Source: Arthrobacter sp. B3I9 (GTDB lineage Bacteria; Actinomycetota; Actinomycetes; Actinomycetales; Micrococcaceae). From it: 64,000 nt of DNA. Position 1 is the stretch's first letter, and the number at the start of each line of letters is the position of its first letter. Location: the NCBI RefSeq assembly GCF_030816935.1, contig NZ_JAUSYO010000001.1, positions 62,001-126,000 of the forward strand, given 5' to 3'. Below are positions 16,566-23,777 of this stretch, in pieces. The notes beneath the pieces are model-generated. The model saw only the letters and a list, made by a program, of their open reading frames with translations, was not told the origin of the DNA and did no database searches. A program made the translations under genes and the position numbers.

Positions 16566-17570
16566 CTAGGGCACAGTGGAGGCCCGCGCCACCAGGTGCG
16601 GTGTGAGGAGTAGGGATTCCGCTTCGCCACCCGCCATCAGGTCGAAGAGCAGAGTCATCGCTTCCTGGCCCATCTGAAACATGGGTGAACTGACTGAGGT
16701 CAGCGGAACCGGAAGGTAGGAGGACAATGGCACATCGTTATAGCCCACTACCGCGACATCGCGGCCAGGGACTTTGCCAAACTCACGGACAGCCCCCATC
16801 GCCCCGATGGCCGCGAAATCATTGATGGCGAATATCGCCGTCAGGTCCGGGTTGCCGGCCAAGAGAGCGGAGCCGGCCTCATAGCCGCCCACAGCGTCCG
16901 TCCCGGAATTGATGATCCTGCCCTCATCAAGGCCCATGCCCGCGGACCGGAACTGCGATACGAAGCCGTGTGTGCGCTCGGCACACGTACTCACATAGCT
17001 CGGACCTGCAATGATTCCCACATTCTCATGTCCCAGCTCCAGGAGATGAGATGCCGCCAGTCGACCCCCCAGAACGTCGTCGGTCGTTACTGACGGATGC
17101 CCCCGCAGCCGTCTATTCACGAGGACGTAGGGGACTCCACGCTTGCTCAGAATTCCAACCAGTTCGTCGCCGTCCAGTCGTGCATCGCCCAGAACCACAC
17201 CCTCCACGCGCCGGAGCAGAAGATCGTTGAGCTTCTCCCGCCGCCGCAGCGGGTCATCGTTGGTGTTGGACACGAAAGTGTTGTAACCACGTTCAGTAGC
17301 CCGGGAGTCGATTCCTTCGTAGATAGTGGCCAGAACATAGTCGGATACCCGGGGAACCAGCACGCCGAGCACACCGCTTCGCCCTGTGCGCAACGCCGCT
17401 GCCGCCGGGTCGGGTTCATAGCCCATCTCGTCAGCGAGGAGCCGTATCCGGTCTACGGTCTCTGCCCCAATTCTTGGGTCGGAAGACAGGGCACGCGACG
17501 CGGTGGAGACGTGAACGCCGGCCCGCTTGGCCACGTCCGTCAGGGTGACGACTCTTGAAACTCGCGGCAT
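16566..17570 (-). CDS. LacI-family transcriptional regulator
   Basis: DNA-binding regulator of 334 residues. The N-terminal helix-turn-helix is VTLTDVAKRAGVHVSTASRA (about 8-27), followed by the hinge (DEMGYEPDPAAAALRTGRSG) and a periplasmic-binding-protein-like sensor domain ending SVSSPMFQMGQEA. AGGGAG precedes the ATG at 17568-17570. It is divergent from the imidase-amidase-permease unit and upstream of the PrpD gene, so it probably controls one or both. A GTGA-N6-TCAC repeat between the divergent starts (17777-17790) could be its operator. Confidence 0.92.
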   Translation of the reverse strand: MPRVSRVVTLTDVAKRAGVHVSTASRALSSDPRIGAETVDRIRLLADEMGYEPDPAAAALRTGRSGVLGVLVPRVSDYVLATIYEGIDSRATERGYNTFVSNTNDDPLRRREKLNDLLLRRVEGVVLGDARLDGDELVGILSKRGVPYVLVNRRLRGHPSVTTDDVLGGRLAASHLLELGHENVGIIAGPSYVSTCAERTHGFVSQFRSAGMGLDEGRIINSGTDAVGGYEAGSALLAGNPDLTAIFAINDFAAIGAMGAVREFGKVPGRDVAVVGYNDVPLSSYLPVPLTSVSSPMFQMGQEAMTLLFDLMAGGEAESLLLTPHLVARASTVP

Positions 17571-17747
17571 ATGACTCCCTCAGCTACGCAGGTGTGGGTC
17601 ACGGAACGATGGGAGAACCGGCGCTCCAGGACCGGAGCGCCGGCACTGCTCACCCGATGCAAAGGATTTCGCAGGCGCCAATACATTATTTCATGCAAGA
17701 GCGCCGTTACGCCAGTGTAGTCGTTTTGTTACCAGCACATTTCACAC

Positions 17748-17763
17748 AAAAATATTTTATATT
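17748..17763. promoter_or_regulatory. AT-rich operator-like box (type B), exact copy of 12386-12401
   Basis: AAAAATATTTTATATT is identical over 16 bases to the box in the MaoC promoter region 5.4 kb away. Here it lies immediately upstream of the -35 of the imidase promoter. In GC-rich DNA this repetition is unlikely by chance and suggests one regulator, probably the GntR protein, acts on both transcription units. An UP-element role is the alternative. Confidence 0.55.
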
Positions 17764-17769
17764 CATCCC

Positions 17770-17799
17770 TTGACGCGTGAGACTTTTCACACCTACGCT
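17770..17799 (+). promoter_or_regulatory. Promoter of the imidase-amidase-permease unit with inverted repeat in the spacer
   Basis: TTGACG (17770-17775), an 18-base spacer and TACGCT (17794-17799), about 110 bases before the imidase-like ATG. The spacer contains GTGA-N6-TCAC (17777-17790), an inverted repeat suited to a dimeric repressor such as the adjacent LacI protein. The remainder of the 339-base LacI/imidase intergenic region contains no credible gene. Confidence 0.65.
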
Positions 17800-17909
17800 C
17801 AGTGCAAACGGATGCGCAATCCGGTCCTCGCTCGCATGACGGTGTCCACTCCGGCTCCGTCCAAGCGGCGTCGACGCTCTTCCGAAATCACTCACCAAAG
17901 GAGAAACCC

Positions 17910-18827
17910 ATGGCAAAGGACATCAAGGTCTGCATCGGCGTGGACATCGACGCAGTGGCCGGCTGGATCGGCTCTTACGGCGGGGCGGACTCCCCTGCAG
18001 ATATCCAAAGGGGGATGTTCGCGGGCGAAGTAGGCGTGCCGCGGCTGCTGAAGCTCTTCAAGAAATTCGGCATCCAGACAACCTTCTTCTCCCCCGGCCA
18101 CTCAATCGAGACGTTTCCTCACCGGATCGAACAGATCGTCGAGGCCGGCCACGAACTCGGCGCCCACGGCTACACGCACGAAAACCCGATTGCCATGACG
18201 CCGGAACAAGAAGAAGACGTCCTGAACAAGTCCATCGAGCTGATCGAGAAGTTTTCGGGACAACGGCCCCGCGGATACATCGCCCCCTGGTGCGAACTGT
18301 CGCCCGTGACCACGGATCTCCTCCTCAAAAACGGGTTCAAATACGACCACAGCCAGGCGTTCCACGACTTCCAGCCGTTCTACGCACGCACCGGAGACAC
18401 CTGGACGAACATCGACCTGTCCAAGCCCGCTGAACACTGGATGAAGCCACTGGTCCGAGGAAACGAAATCGACCTCGTCGAAATCAACTTCAACTGGTAC
18501 ATCGATGACCTGCCCCCGATGATGTTCATCAAGGCGAGCCCGAACAGCCACGGCTTCGTAAACCCCCGGGACATCGAGCAGATGTGGCAGGACCAGTTCG
18601 ACTGGGTGTACCGCGAGCACGACGACTACGCGATCTTCCCGATCACTATCCACCCGGATGTCTCCGGCCGCCCGCAGGTCCTGCTGATGCTCGAACGCCT
18701 CCTCGAGTACATCTCCGGCCATGACGGCGTCTCGTTCGAAACCTTCGAAACCGTCGCAGCGGACTTCAGGAAGCGTTTCCCGTTCGACTCCAACAGCCGC
18801 TACCCGTTCGACCGCGACCTTCCCTAA
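17910..18827 (+). CDS. Polysaccharide deacetylase (NodB)-fold hydrolase, imidase-like
   Basis: Metal-dependent C-N hydrolase of 305 residues. A longer frame starts at 17802, but AAAGGAG fits the ATG at 17910. The NodB metal site is visible as VDID (D12/D14) and HGYTH (H86/H90). [10 protein letters not shown] and the [21 protein letters not shown] and DQFDWVYRE segments distinguish this subgroup from chitin deacetylases. It has no signal peptide, so the substrate is a small intracellular molecule. From family knowledge the closest characterised type is the imidase of Pseudomonas putida YZ-26, which opens cyclic imides; PuuE-type allantoinase is an alternative. It is first in a unit with an amidase and a permease. 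Confidence 0.78.
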   Translation: MAKDIKVCIGVDIDAVAGWIGSYGGADSPADIQRGMFAGEVGVPRLLKLFKKFGIQTTFFSPGHSIETFPHRIEQIVEAGHELGAHGYTHENPIAMTPEQEEDVLNKSIELIEKFSGQRPRGYIAPWCELSPVTTDLLLKNGFKYDHSQAFHDFQPFYARTGDTWTNIDLSKPAEHWMKPLVRGNEIDLVEINFNWYIDDLPPMMFIKASPNSHGFVNPRDIEQMWQDQFDWVYREHDDYAIFPITIHPDVSGRPQVLLMLERLLEYISGHDGVSFETFETVAADFRKRFPFDSNSRYPFDRDLP

Positions 18828-18897
18828 CGTCCGTTTAGGAGGCAGCCCCCGTCCGGAGCCGGGCACCGTCCCTCCGCTGAACTCAGCAAAGTGCCCA

Positions 18898-18941
18898 GGG
18901 AACGTGGTCAGCAGCGCTTGCGGCTTGCTGGCCACGTTCCC
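18898..18941 (+). terminator. Strong hairpin between imidase-like and asparaginase genes
   Basis: GGGAACGTGGTCAGCA pairs with TGCTGGCCACGTTCCC across a 12-base loop, giving about 16 bp with one G-T pair, then CTTTC. It sits within the 156-base gap. It may end or attenuate the first transcript, lowering expression of the amidase and permease relative to the imidase. Confidence 0.75.
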
Positions 18942-18983
18942 CTTTCAAACACGTCGTTTTTTGCCAGCTAAGGACTCACCACA

Positions 18984-19994
18984 GTGTCGAATCAAGTTCC
19001 CCGCGTCGCCGTTATCACGTTGGGCGGGACCATCGCTTCAGTCCCGGACTCCAAAGGAAACGACGCCGTCCCCAAGATGACGGCCGAGGCGTTATTCGAC
19101 GCGGTGCCCCAGGCCAGGAAACTGGCGACCCTGACGTCCCACAGCTTTCGCCAGTACCCATCCGGAGATCTGTCCCTGGAAGACATCCTGGAACTCGCCG
19201 GTCTCATCGAGGATATGGCTCAGGACCAGGACACCGATGGCGTGGTCATCACCCAAGGCACGGACACCCTGGAGGAAACCTCGTTCCTTCTGGATCTGCT
19301 CCTGACGACAGACCTTCCCGTCGTCTTCACCGGCGCTATGCGCAATCCCGGACTCCCGGGGGCCGACGGACCGGCGAATCTGCTGGGTGCTGTGCAGGTT
19401 GCCACCAACCACCAGTCCCGGGGGCTAGGGCCTGTGGTGGTTTTCAACGATGAAATTCACCTGCCCCGATTTGTGCGGAAAATGCACAGCGCCAGCACCG
19501 CGGCCTTCAGCTCCCCGAACGCCGGACCGATCGGCTGGATCAACGAAGGCCGGGTCAGGGTCCCCCTCAGGCCCGCGGCAAGAACACGACCAGTGCCGCG
19601 GGAACTGGTTGCTTCCTCGCGACTGCCCCGGGTTGCCCTGCTGAAACTCGGCTTGGATGTCGAAGATTCGCTAATTCGACTGGTGTTGCAGGACGGCTTC
19701 GATGGACTCGTCATTGAGACATTCGGTGGCGGCCACGTACCCCGCCAACTGATGACCTCTCTGGCCAAGGCTGCCGACGAGCTCCCGGTCGTGTTCGCCT
19801 CCCGCACGGGGGCCGGGGAACTCTACGAATCAACCTACGGATTTCCGGGATCAGAACGAGACCTCCTTAGTCAAGGGCTGCTGAGTTCCGGAATATTAGA
19901 CGGACTGAAATCACGCCTGCTGCTCACCATGCTCCTGGCCGCCGGAGCGACCCGAGACGAAATCACCCAACGATTTCAGCAGTACCTGTCCTAG
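18984..19994 (+). CDS. Asparaginase family protein (candidate half-amidase)
   Basis: Bacterial type I/II asparaginase-fold amidohydrolase of 336 residues, cytoplasmic because there is no signal peptide. The first catalytic threonine lies in ITLGGTIAS (T16) and the second in VVITQGTDTLEET (T93, D94). VFTGAMRNPGLPGADGP and VIETFGGGHVP are conserved core segments. The start is GTG at 18984, with AAGGA nine bases upstream. Asparagine hydrolysis is the default function. In this context, beside an imidase-like ring opener, hydrolysis of a succinamate-type half-amide to a dicarboxylate and ammonia is a reasonable alternative. Confidence 0.85.
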   Translation: MSNQVPRVAVITLGGTIASVPDSKGNDAVPKMTAEALFDAVPQARKLATLTSHSFRQYPSGDLSLEDILELAGLIEDMAQDQDTDGVVITQGTDTLEETSFLLDLLLTTDLPVVFTGAMRNPGLPGADGPANLLGAVQVATNHQSRGLGPVVVFNDEIHLPRFVRKMHSASTAAFSSPNAGPIGWINEGRVRVPLRPAARTRPVPRELVASSRLPRVALLKLGLDVEDSLIRLVLQDGFDGLVIETFGGGHVPRQLMTSLAKAADELPVVFASRTGAGELYESTYGFPGSERDLLSQGLLSSGILDGLKSRLLLTMLLAAGATRDEITQRFQQYLS

Positions 19995-20077
19995 AAATTC
20001 GGAACGCATTGAAGAGCACTTCCAGACGCCGCGGACAGAGTCCGTACGGCCCCATCCATAACAAGGGAATCGAGATT

Positions 20078-21445
20078 ATGACCGTTTCACAACCTACGAC
20101 GTGGGAAGCACCCGTGGTGACCCCCCGCGACGTCAAGATCGCCACCTGGATCTGCTTCTTCGCCTGGACCTTCGCAGTCTATGACTTCGTCTTGTTCGGT
20201 AATCTTCTGCCCGTGATTGCCGCCGAATTCGGCTGGGATGCAAGCACTGCCACAGGCCTCAACACCTGGGTAACCGTCGGTACCGCCCTAGTCGCATTCG
20301 GGGTCGGCCCCATCGTCGACAAAATTGGCCGCCGCAAAGGCATCATCGTTGCCGTGATGGGAGCAGCGATCGCATCACTGCTCACGGTTGCCGTCGGATG
20401 GCTCCTCGGAGTTGTCGCCGGCCTCGGCTTCATATTGCTGATCATCGTCCGCTCCGTCGCCGGCCTGGGCTACGCGGAACAGTCCATTAACGCCACGTAC
20501 CTGGGCGAAATGTTCGCCCATGCGTACTCGGACCCGGCAAAGGCCCGTCGGCGCGGCTTCACCTACTCGCTTGTCCAGTCGGGATGGCCCATCGGCTCTG
20601 TCCTCGCCGCCGCCTCCATTGCCATCATCCTTCCGATCGGTGGATGGGAATGGGCCTTCGTCATCGCTGCGTTCCCCGCCATCTTCATTTTCATTGCGGG
20701 CCGGTACCTGAAAGAGAGCCCCCAGTTCACTGCTCGCCACAAGGCCGAGCGCCTCCTGCGCGAAGGAAAGACCACCGAGGCACATGCTCTCGCCGACAGC
20801 GTGGGAGTCGATCTCACCGATGCAGCGACACCTCTTGCAGCAGCTTTCAAGGGTGAATCCCTCCGATCCACCCTGGTTATCGGATTCTCATTTCTCCTGA
20901 GCTGGTTAGGCGTCCTTGCCTTCGTCATTCTGGGCACGTCCGTACTCACAGCGGCCAGCGGCAAGGGGATCACGTTCGACAATGCCCTGGGCATCCTCAT
21001 CGTCTCCAACCTCACCGCATTCCTCGGATACCTCGCCTTCGGGTGGTTGGGGGATCGCCTCGGACGGCGCAACGCCATCTCCATCGGATGGATTCTTTCC
21101 GGCCTTTCCTTCGGCGGCATGCTGCTAGCCCCCAACGGAAACTTTCCCCTCATCATCACCCTTTACAGTGCCGGACTGATCTTCCTGCTTGGGCCCTTCG
21201 CGGCGTTGCTGTTTTTCAACAGCGAAAGCTTCCCTGTCCACACCCGAGCCACCGGCGGCTCAATCATTAACGCAGCAGGCCAACTCGGAGCGATCATCGG
21301 CGGTGTACTGATCACTGCATCCCTGGCAGCGGGCATGTCCTGGACAGCTGCCTCATTCTGGTGGGGCGTTCTTCCGATCTTCGTTGCGGGAATCCTCATC
21401 CTGGCCGCCCGGAACGTGGACCCGCGCAAGGCACGCACGGACTAA
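20078..21445 (+). CDS. MFS transporter (metabolite:H+ symporter type)
   Basis: Twelve-helix major facilitator of 455 residues. The ATG at 20078 is preceded by AAGGGA; a 23-residue upstream extension is not needed. The first helix (WICFFAWTFAVYDFVLFGNLLP), the loop 2-3 signature GPIVDKIGRRKG and its repeat GWLGDRLGRRNA are clear, as is a central hydrophilic loop (HKAERLLREGKTTEAHAL). This subgroup carries organic acids such as sialate, shikimate or dicarboxylates. As the last gene of the imidase-amidase unit it probably imports the pathway substrate. A hairpin follows at 21505-21553. Confidence 0.88.
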   Translation: MTVSQPTTWEAPVVTPRDVKIATWICFFAWTFAVYDFVLFGNLLPVIAAEFGWDASTATGLNTWVTVGTALVAFGVGPIVDKIGRRKGIIVAVMGAAIASLLTVAVGWLLGVVAGLGFILLIIVRSVAGLGYAEQSINATYLGEMFAHAYSDPAKARRRGFTYSLVQSGWPIGSVLAAASIAIILPIGGWEWAFVIAAFPAIFIFIAGRYLKESPQFTARHKAERLLREGKTTEAHALADSVGVDLTDAATPLAAAFKGESLRSTLVIGFSFLLSWLGVLAFVILGTSVLTAASGKGITFDNALGILIVSNLTAFLGYLAFGWLGDRLGRRNAISIGWILSGLSFGGMLLAPNGNFPLIITLYSAGLIFLLGPFAALLFFNSESFPVHTRATGGSIINAAGQLGAIIGGVLITASLAAGMSWTAASFWWGVLPIFVAGILILAARNVDPRKARTD

Positions 21446-21504
21446 TAGCCAAGCCGGCCAGACCCAGCAACAACGTGAAGAAAACGCCGCAAGGACGGAC
21501 GCAG

Positions 21505-21553
21505 CAGCGGCGGTGACTCCCCCTGCATTCGGGCAAAGGAGTCGCCGCCGCTG
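21505..21553 (+). terminator. Long hairpin downstream of the MFS gene
   Basis: CAGCGGCGGTGACTCC pairs with GGAGTCGCCGCCGCTG (16 bp, one G-T pair) around a 17-base loop; flanking ACGCA and TGCGT can extend it. There is no T-tract. It lies 60 bases after the permease stop and probably ends the island transcript. Confidence 0.6.
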
Positions 21554-21782
21554 GATGCGTACTGTCCGAGTACAAGCTTTCGCCAACACTGACCCGGACG
21601 GCCCGGCTCCGGACCATCTGATCATCAAGGCGGGGCCACTCCCAGGCTTGCAGGTATTCGGCGCCGCGGCACGGTAAGGGTCGATTGCCTCAGGGTCTGG
21701 AAGGAGCTCCGGCCTGCCACGCAAGCGTTACACAAGCCCTGTTATCCGCGTATGGAGTGTGGGATTCTCGTGTGATCCAGGC

Positions 21783-21803
21783 GCCCCCATCTTCGGGGCT
21801 TTT
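21783..21803 (+). terminator. Possible intrinsic terminator in the island/radA gap
   Basis: GCCCC, a loop, GGGGC and TTTT form a short rho-independent-like element, in a 515-base gap (21446-21960) with no convincing gene. It could insulate radA from upstream transcription. The stem is only five base pairs. Confidence 0.4.
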
Positions 21804-21960
21804 GGCCTGATCATGAGGTGATGACAGCAGTAGCAGGAGCCCTTGGCGGGCTGAGGGCGCACCAGGACTCCAACAGGCTGCCCGAAGCCGAACTGGTCGC
21901 TTGCCCCGCCGCCGTTGCACGTACCGCTTCAATGTCGCGGGCCGCGGCTAGGGTGGAACG

Positions 21961-23334
21961 ATGGCTACCAAGACTTCCCGGACTTCCAAGGCGCCGGGCT
22001 ACAAATGCGCGGAGTGCGGCTGGACCACAGCGAAATGGGTGGGCCGCTGCGGCGAGTGCCAGGCCTGGGGCACCGTGGAGGAGACCGGCGCCGCCGTGGC
22101 CCGGACGACGGCGGCCACCATTGTCCTGGAGCCGGCCCGCAAAATCGCCGAAATTGACGCGACCACCGCCGCCTTCCTGCCCACCGGCGTCGACGAACTT
22201 GACCGCGTGCTGGGCGGCGGGCTGGTCCCCGGCGCCGTCATCCTGCTGGCCGGTGAGCCCGGCGTGGGCAAATCCACGCTCCTGCTTGATGTGGCGGCCA
22301 AATTTGCACGGACCGCCCAGGACGTCCTCTACATCACGGGCGAGGAGTCCGCGGCGCAGGTGAAGCTCCGGGCCGACCGGATCGACGCCGTCGCCGAGTC
22401 CCTCTACCTTTCTGCGGAAACGGACCTCGGCCAGGCCCTCGGCCAGGTGGAAAAGCTCGAACCGCGCCTGCTCGTGGTGGACTCCGTCCAGACGCTCAGC
22501 AGCGCCGACGTCGAGGGCAGCGCCGGCGGCGTCTCGCAGGTGCGCGAGGTGACCGCCTCCCTCATCGCCGCGGCAAAGCGCCGCAACATGACCACCCTGC
22601 TGGTGGGCCACGTGACCAAGGACGGCTCCATCGCCGGTCCGCGGCTTCTCGAGCACCTCGTGGACGTCGTCTGCCAGTTCGAGGGCGAACGGCACTCCCG
22701 GCTGCGGCTCCTCCGGGCCGTCAAGAACCGGTACGGGCCCACCGACGACGTCGGCTGCTTTGACCTGAACGAGGACGGGATCGTGGGCCTGGCCGATCCC
22801 AGCGGGCTGTTTGTCTCCCGGACGAAGGAACCTGTCTCGGGCACCTGCATCACCGTGACCTTGGAGGGGCGGCGCCCGCTGCTGGCCGAGGTGCAGGCCC
22901 TGCTGGCCGAGAGCGCCAGTTCGCAGCCCCGCCGGGCAACGAGCGGCCTCGACAGCTCCCGGGTTGCGATGCTGCTCGCCGTGCTCCAGCAACGCGCCGG
23001 CTGCTTGCTGGGCAAGGATGATTCCTACGTCGCAACGGTGGGCGGCGTGAAGCTCAGCGAGCCGGCTACAGACCTTTCCGTCGCCCTCGCCGTGGCCTCC
23101 GCGAAGGCCAAGAAGCCGCTGCCGGAGCGGCTCATCGCGTTCGGCGAGGTTGGCCTGGCCGGCGAGGTCCGTCCCGTGCCTGGCATCAACCAGCGTATCC
23201 AGGAGGCCCACCGGCTGGGGTTCACGCACGCCGTGGTTCCCGCGAGTCCGAACGGCCCGGGCCCGGTCCCGGCGGGGTTCTCGGTGCGGGAAGTCGGGCA
23301 CCTTGCCGAAGCCCTGAGCCTGCTGATCAGCTGA
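21961..23334 (+). CDS. radA: DNA repair protein RadA (Sms)
   Basis: RecA-like ATPase that promotes branch migration during recombinational repair. The 457-residue protein has the N-terminal zinc finger (C16, C19, C30, C33), Walker A GEPGVGKST (about 98-106), the RadA-specific KNRYGPTDDVG and a C-terminal Lon-like domain (SEPATDLSVALAVASA). A TAGGGT hexamer (21949-21954) six bases before the ATG suggests a leaderless transcript. In many actinobacteria radA is next to disA; here they are 11 kb apart. Identification is firm. Confidence 0.97.
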   Translation: MATKTSRTSKAPGYKCAECGWTTAKWVGRCGECQAWGTVEETGAAVARTTAATIVLEPARKIAEIDATTAAFLPTGVDELDRVLGGGLVPGAVILLAGEPGVGKSTLLLDVAAKFARTAQDVLYITGEESAAQVKLRADRIDAVAESLYLSAETDLGQALGQVEKLEPRLLVVDSVQTLSSADVEGSAGGVSQVREVTASLIAAAKRRNMTTLLVGHVTKDGSIAGPRLLEHLVDVVCQFEGERHSRLRLLRAVKNRYGPTDDVGCFDLNEDGIVGLADPSGLFVSRTKEPVSGTCITVTLEGRRPLLAEVQALLAESASSQPRRATSGLDSSRVAMLLAVLQQRAGCLLGKDDSYVATVGGVKLSEPATDLSVALAVASAKAKKPLPERLIAFGEVGLAGEVRPVPGINQRIQEAHRLGFTHAVVPASPNGPGPVPAGFSVREVGHLAEALSLLIS

Positions 23335-23347
23335 CAGTTGGGGTGCT

Positions 23348-23399
23348 GCCGGAGCGGCCGGGGAGGGTGTTCACTGGTGTTCACAAGGACCGCTCCGGC
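23348..23399 (+). terminator. Hairpin after radA enclosing a GTGTTCAC direct repeat
   Basis: GCCGGAGCGG pairs with CCGCTCCGGC (10 bp) around a 32-base loop, 14 bases after the radA stop. The loop contains two GTGTTCAC copies at a 10-base period (23368-23385). A TAGGCT hexamer for the next gene begins four bases after the stem, so this may be a regulatory structure as much as a terminator. Confidence 0.5.
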
Positions 23400-23438
23400 C
23401 TCTAGGCTTGGACCACCAGCGAACTGAAGGAGAGGCTC

Positions 23439-23735
23439 ATGTCTGCCCCAGGTGAAGAGCAGGATCCCGTCGTCGGCGATGTCATCGTCCCCCAGGAGGA
23501 CGCGTTGCCGGGCCCGTCCCAGACGGGGCACGGGAAGATGCCTGAAAATATCGACGACGACGACTTCGAGAGGGCGGCCGAGCAGGAACGGGTGGCTGCA
23601 GGGCTGTCGGACTATGCGCCCAGTGACGTTCCTCCCGCTACCGACCCCTTACCGCCGGAAGCGTCCGAAGCAGCGGATCTCGCCCAGCGGGGACTGCTCG
23701 AGGGCGGAGCGGAAGGCGGGGCGGAAGAGGTGTAG
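23439..23735 (+). CDS. Small acidic hypothetical protein, 98 aa
   Basis: Hydrophilic, strongly acidic protein (ENIDDDDFERAAEQER; C-terminus rich in Glu, Ala and Gly) with no membrane segment, signal or known motif; probably largely disordered. AAGGAG lies seven bases before the ATG. A TAGGCT -10 at 23403-23408 implies its own promoter with a short leader. It converges on the baeRF gene. Function unknown. Confidence 0.7.
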   Translation: MSAPGEEQDPVVGDVIVPQEDALPGPSQTGHGKMPENIDDDDFERAAEQERVAAGLSDYAPSDVPPATDPLPPEASEAADLAQRGLLEGGAEGGAEEV

Positions 23736-23777
23736 TTCCGCTCCCGCCCCTCAGCCGCCCTTGGCCGCTATTGGCCG

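Noticed and set aside
17802..17909. N-terminal extension of the imidase-like protein
   Set aside because: It starts inside the promoter region just after the -10 at 17794-17799, its residues are not family-like, and AAAGGAG marks the ATG at 17910.
6769..21445. Catabolic block as a phage, transposon or integrative element
   Set aside because: No integrase, transposase, terminal repeats or tRNA junction found; called a catabolic island on gene content only.
23366..23388. GTTCAC repeats as a PHO box
   Set aside because: The period is 10 bases rather than the 11 required for PhoP direct repeats, and the nearby gene has no phosphate link.
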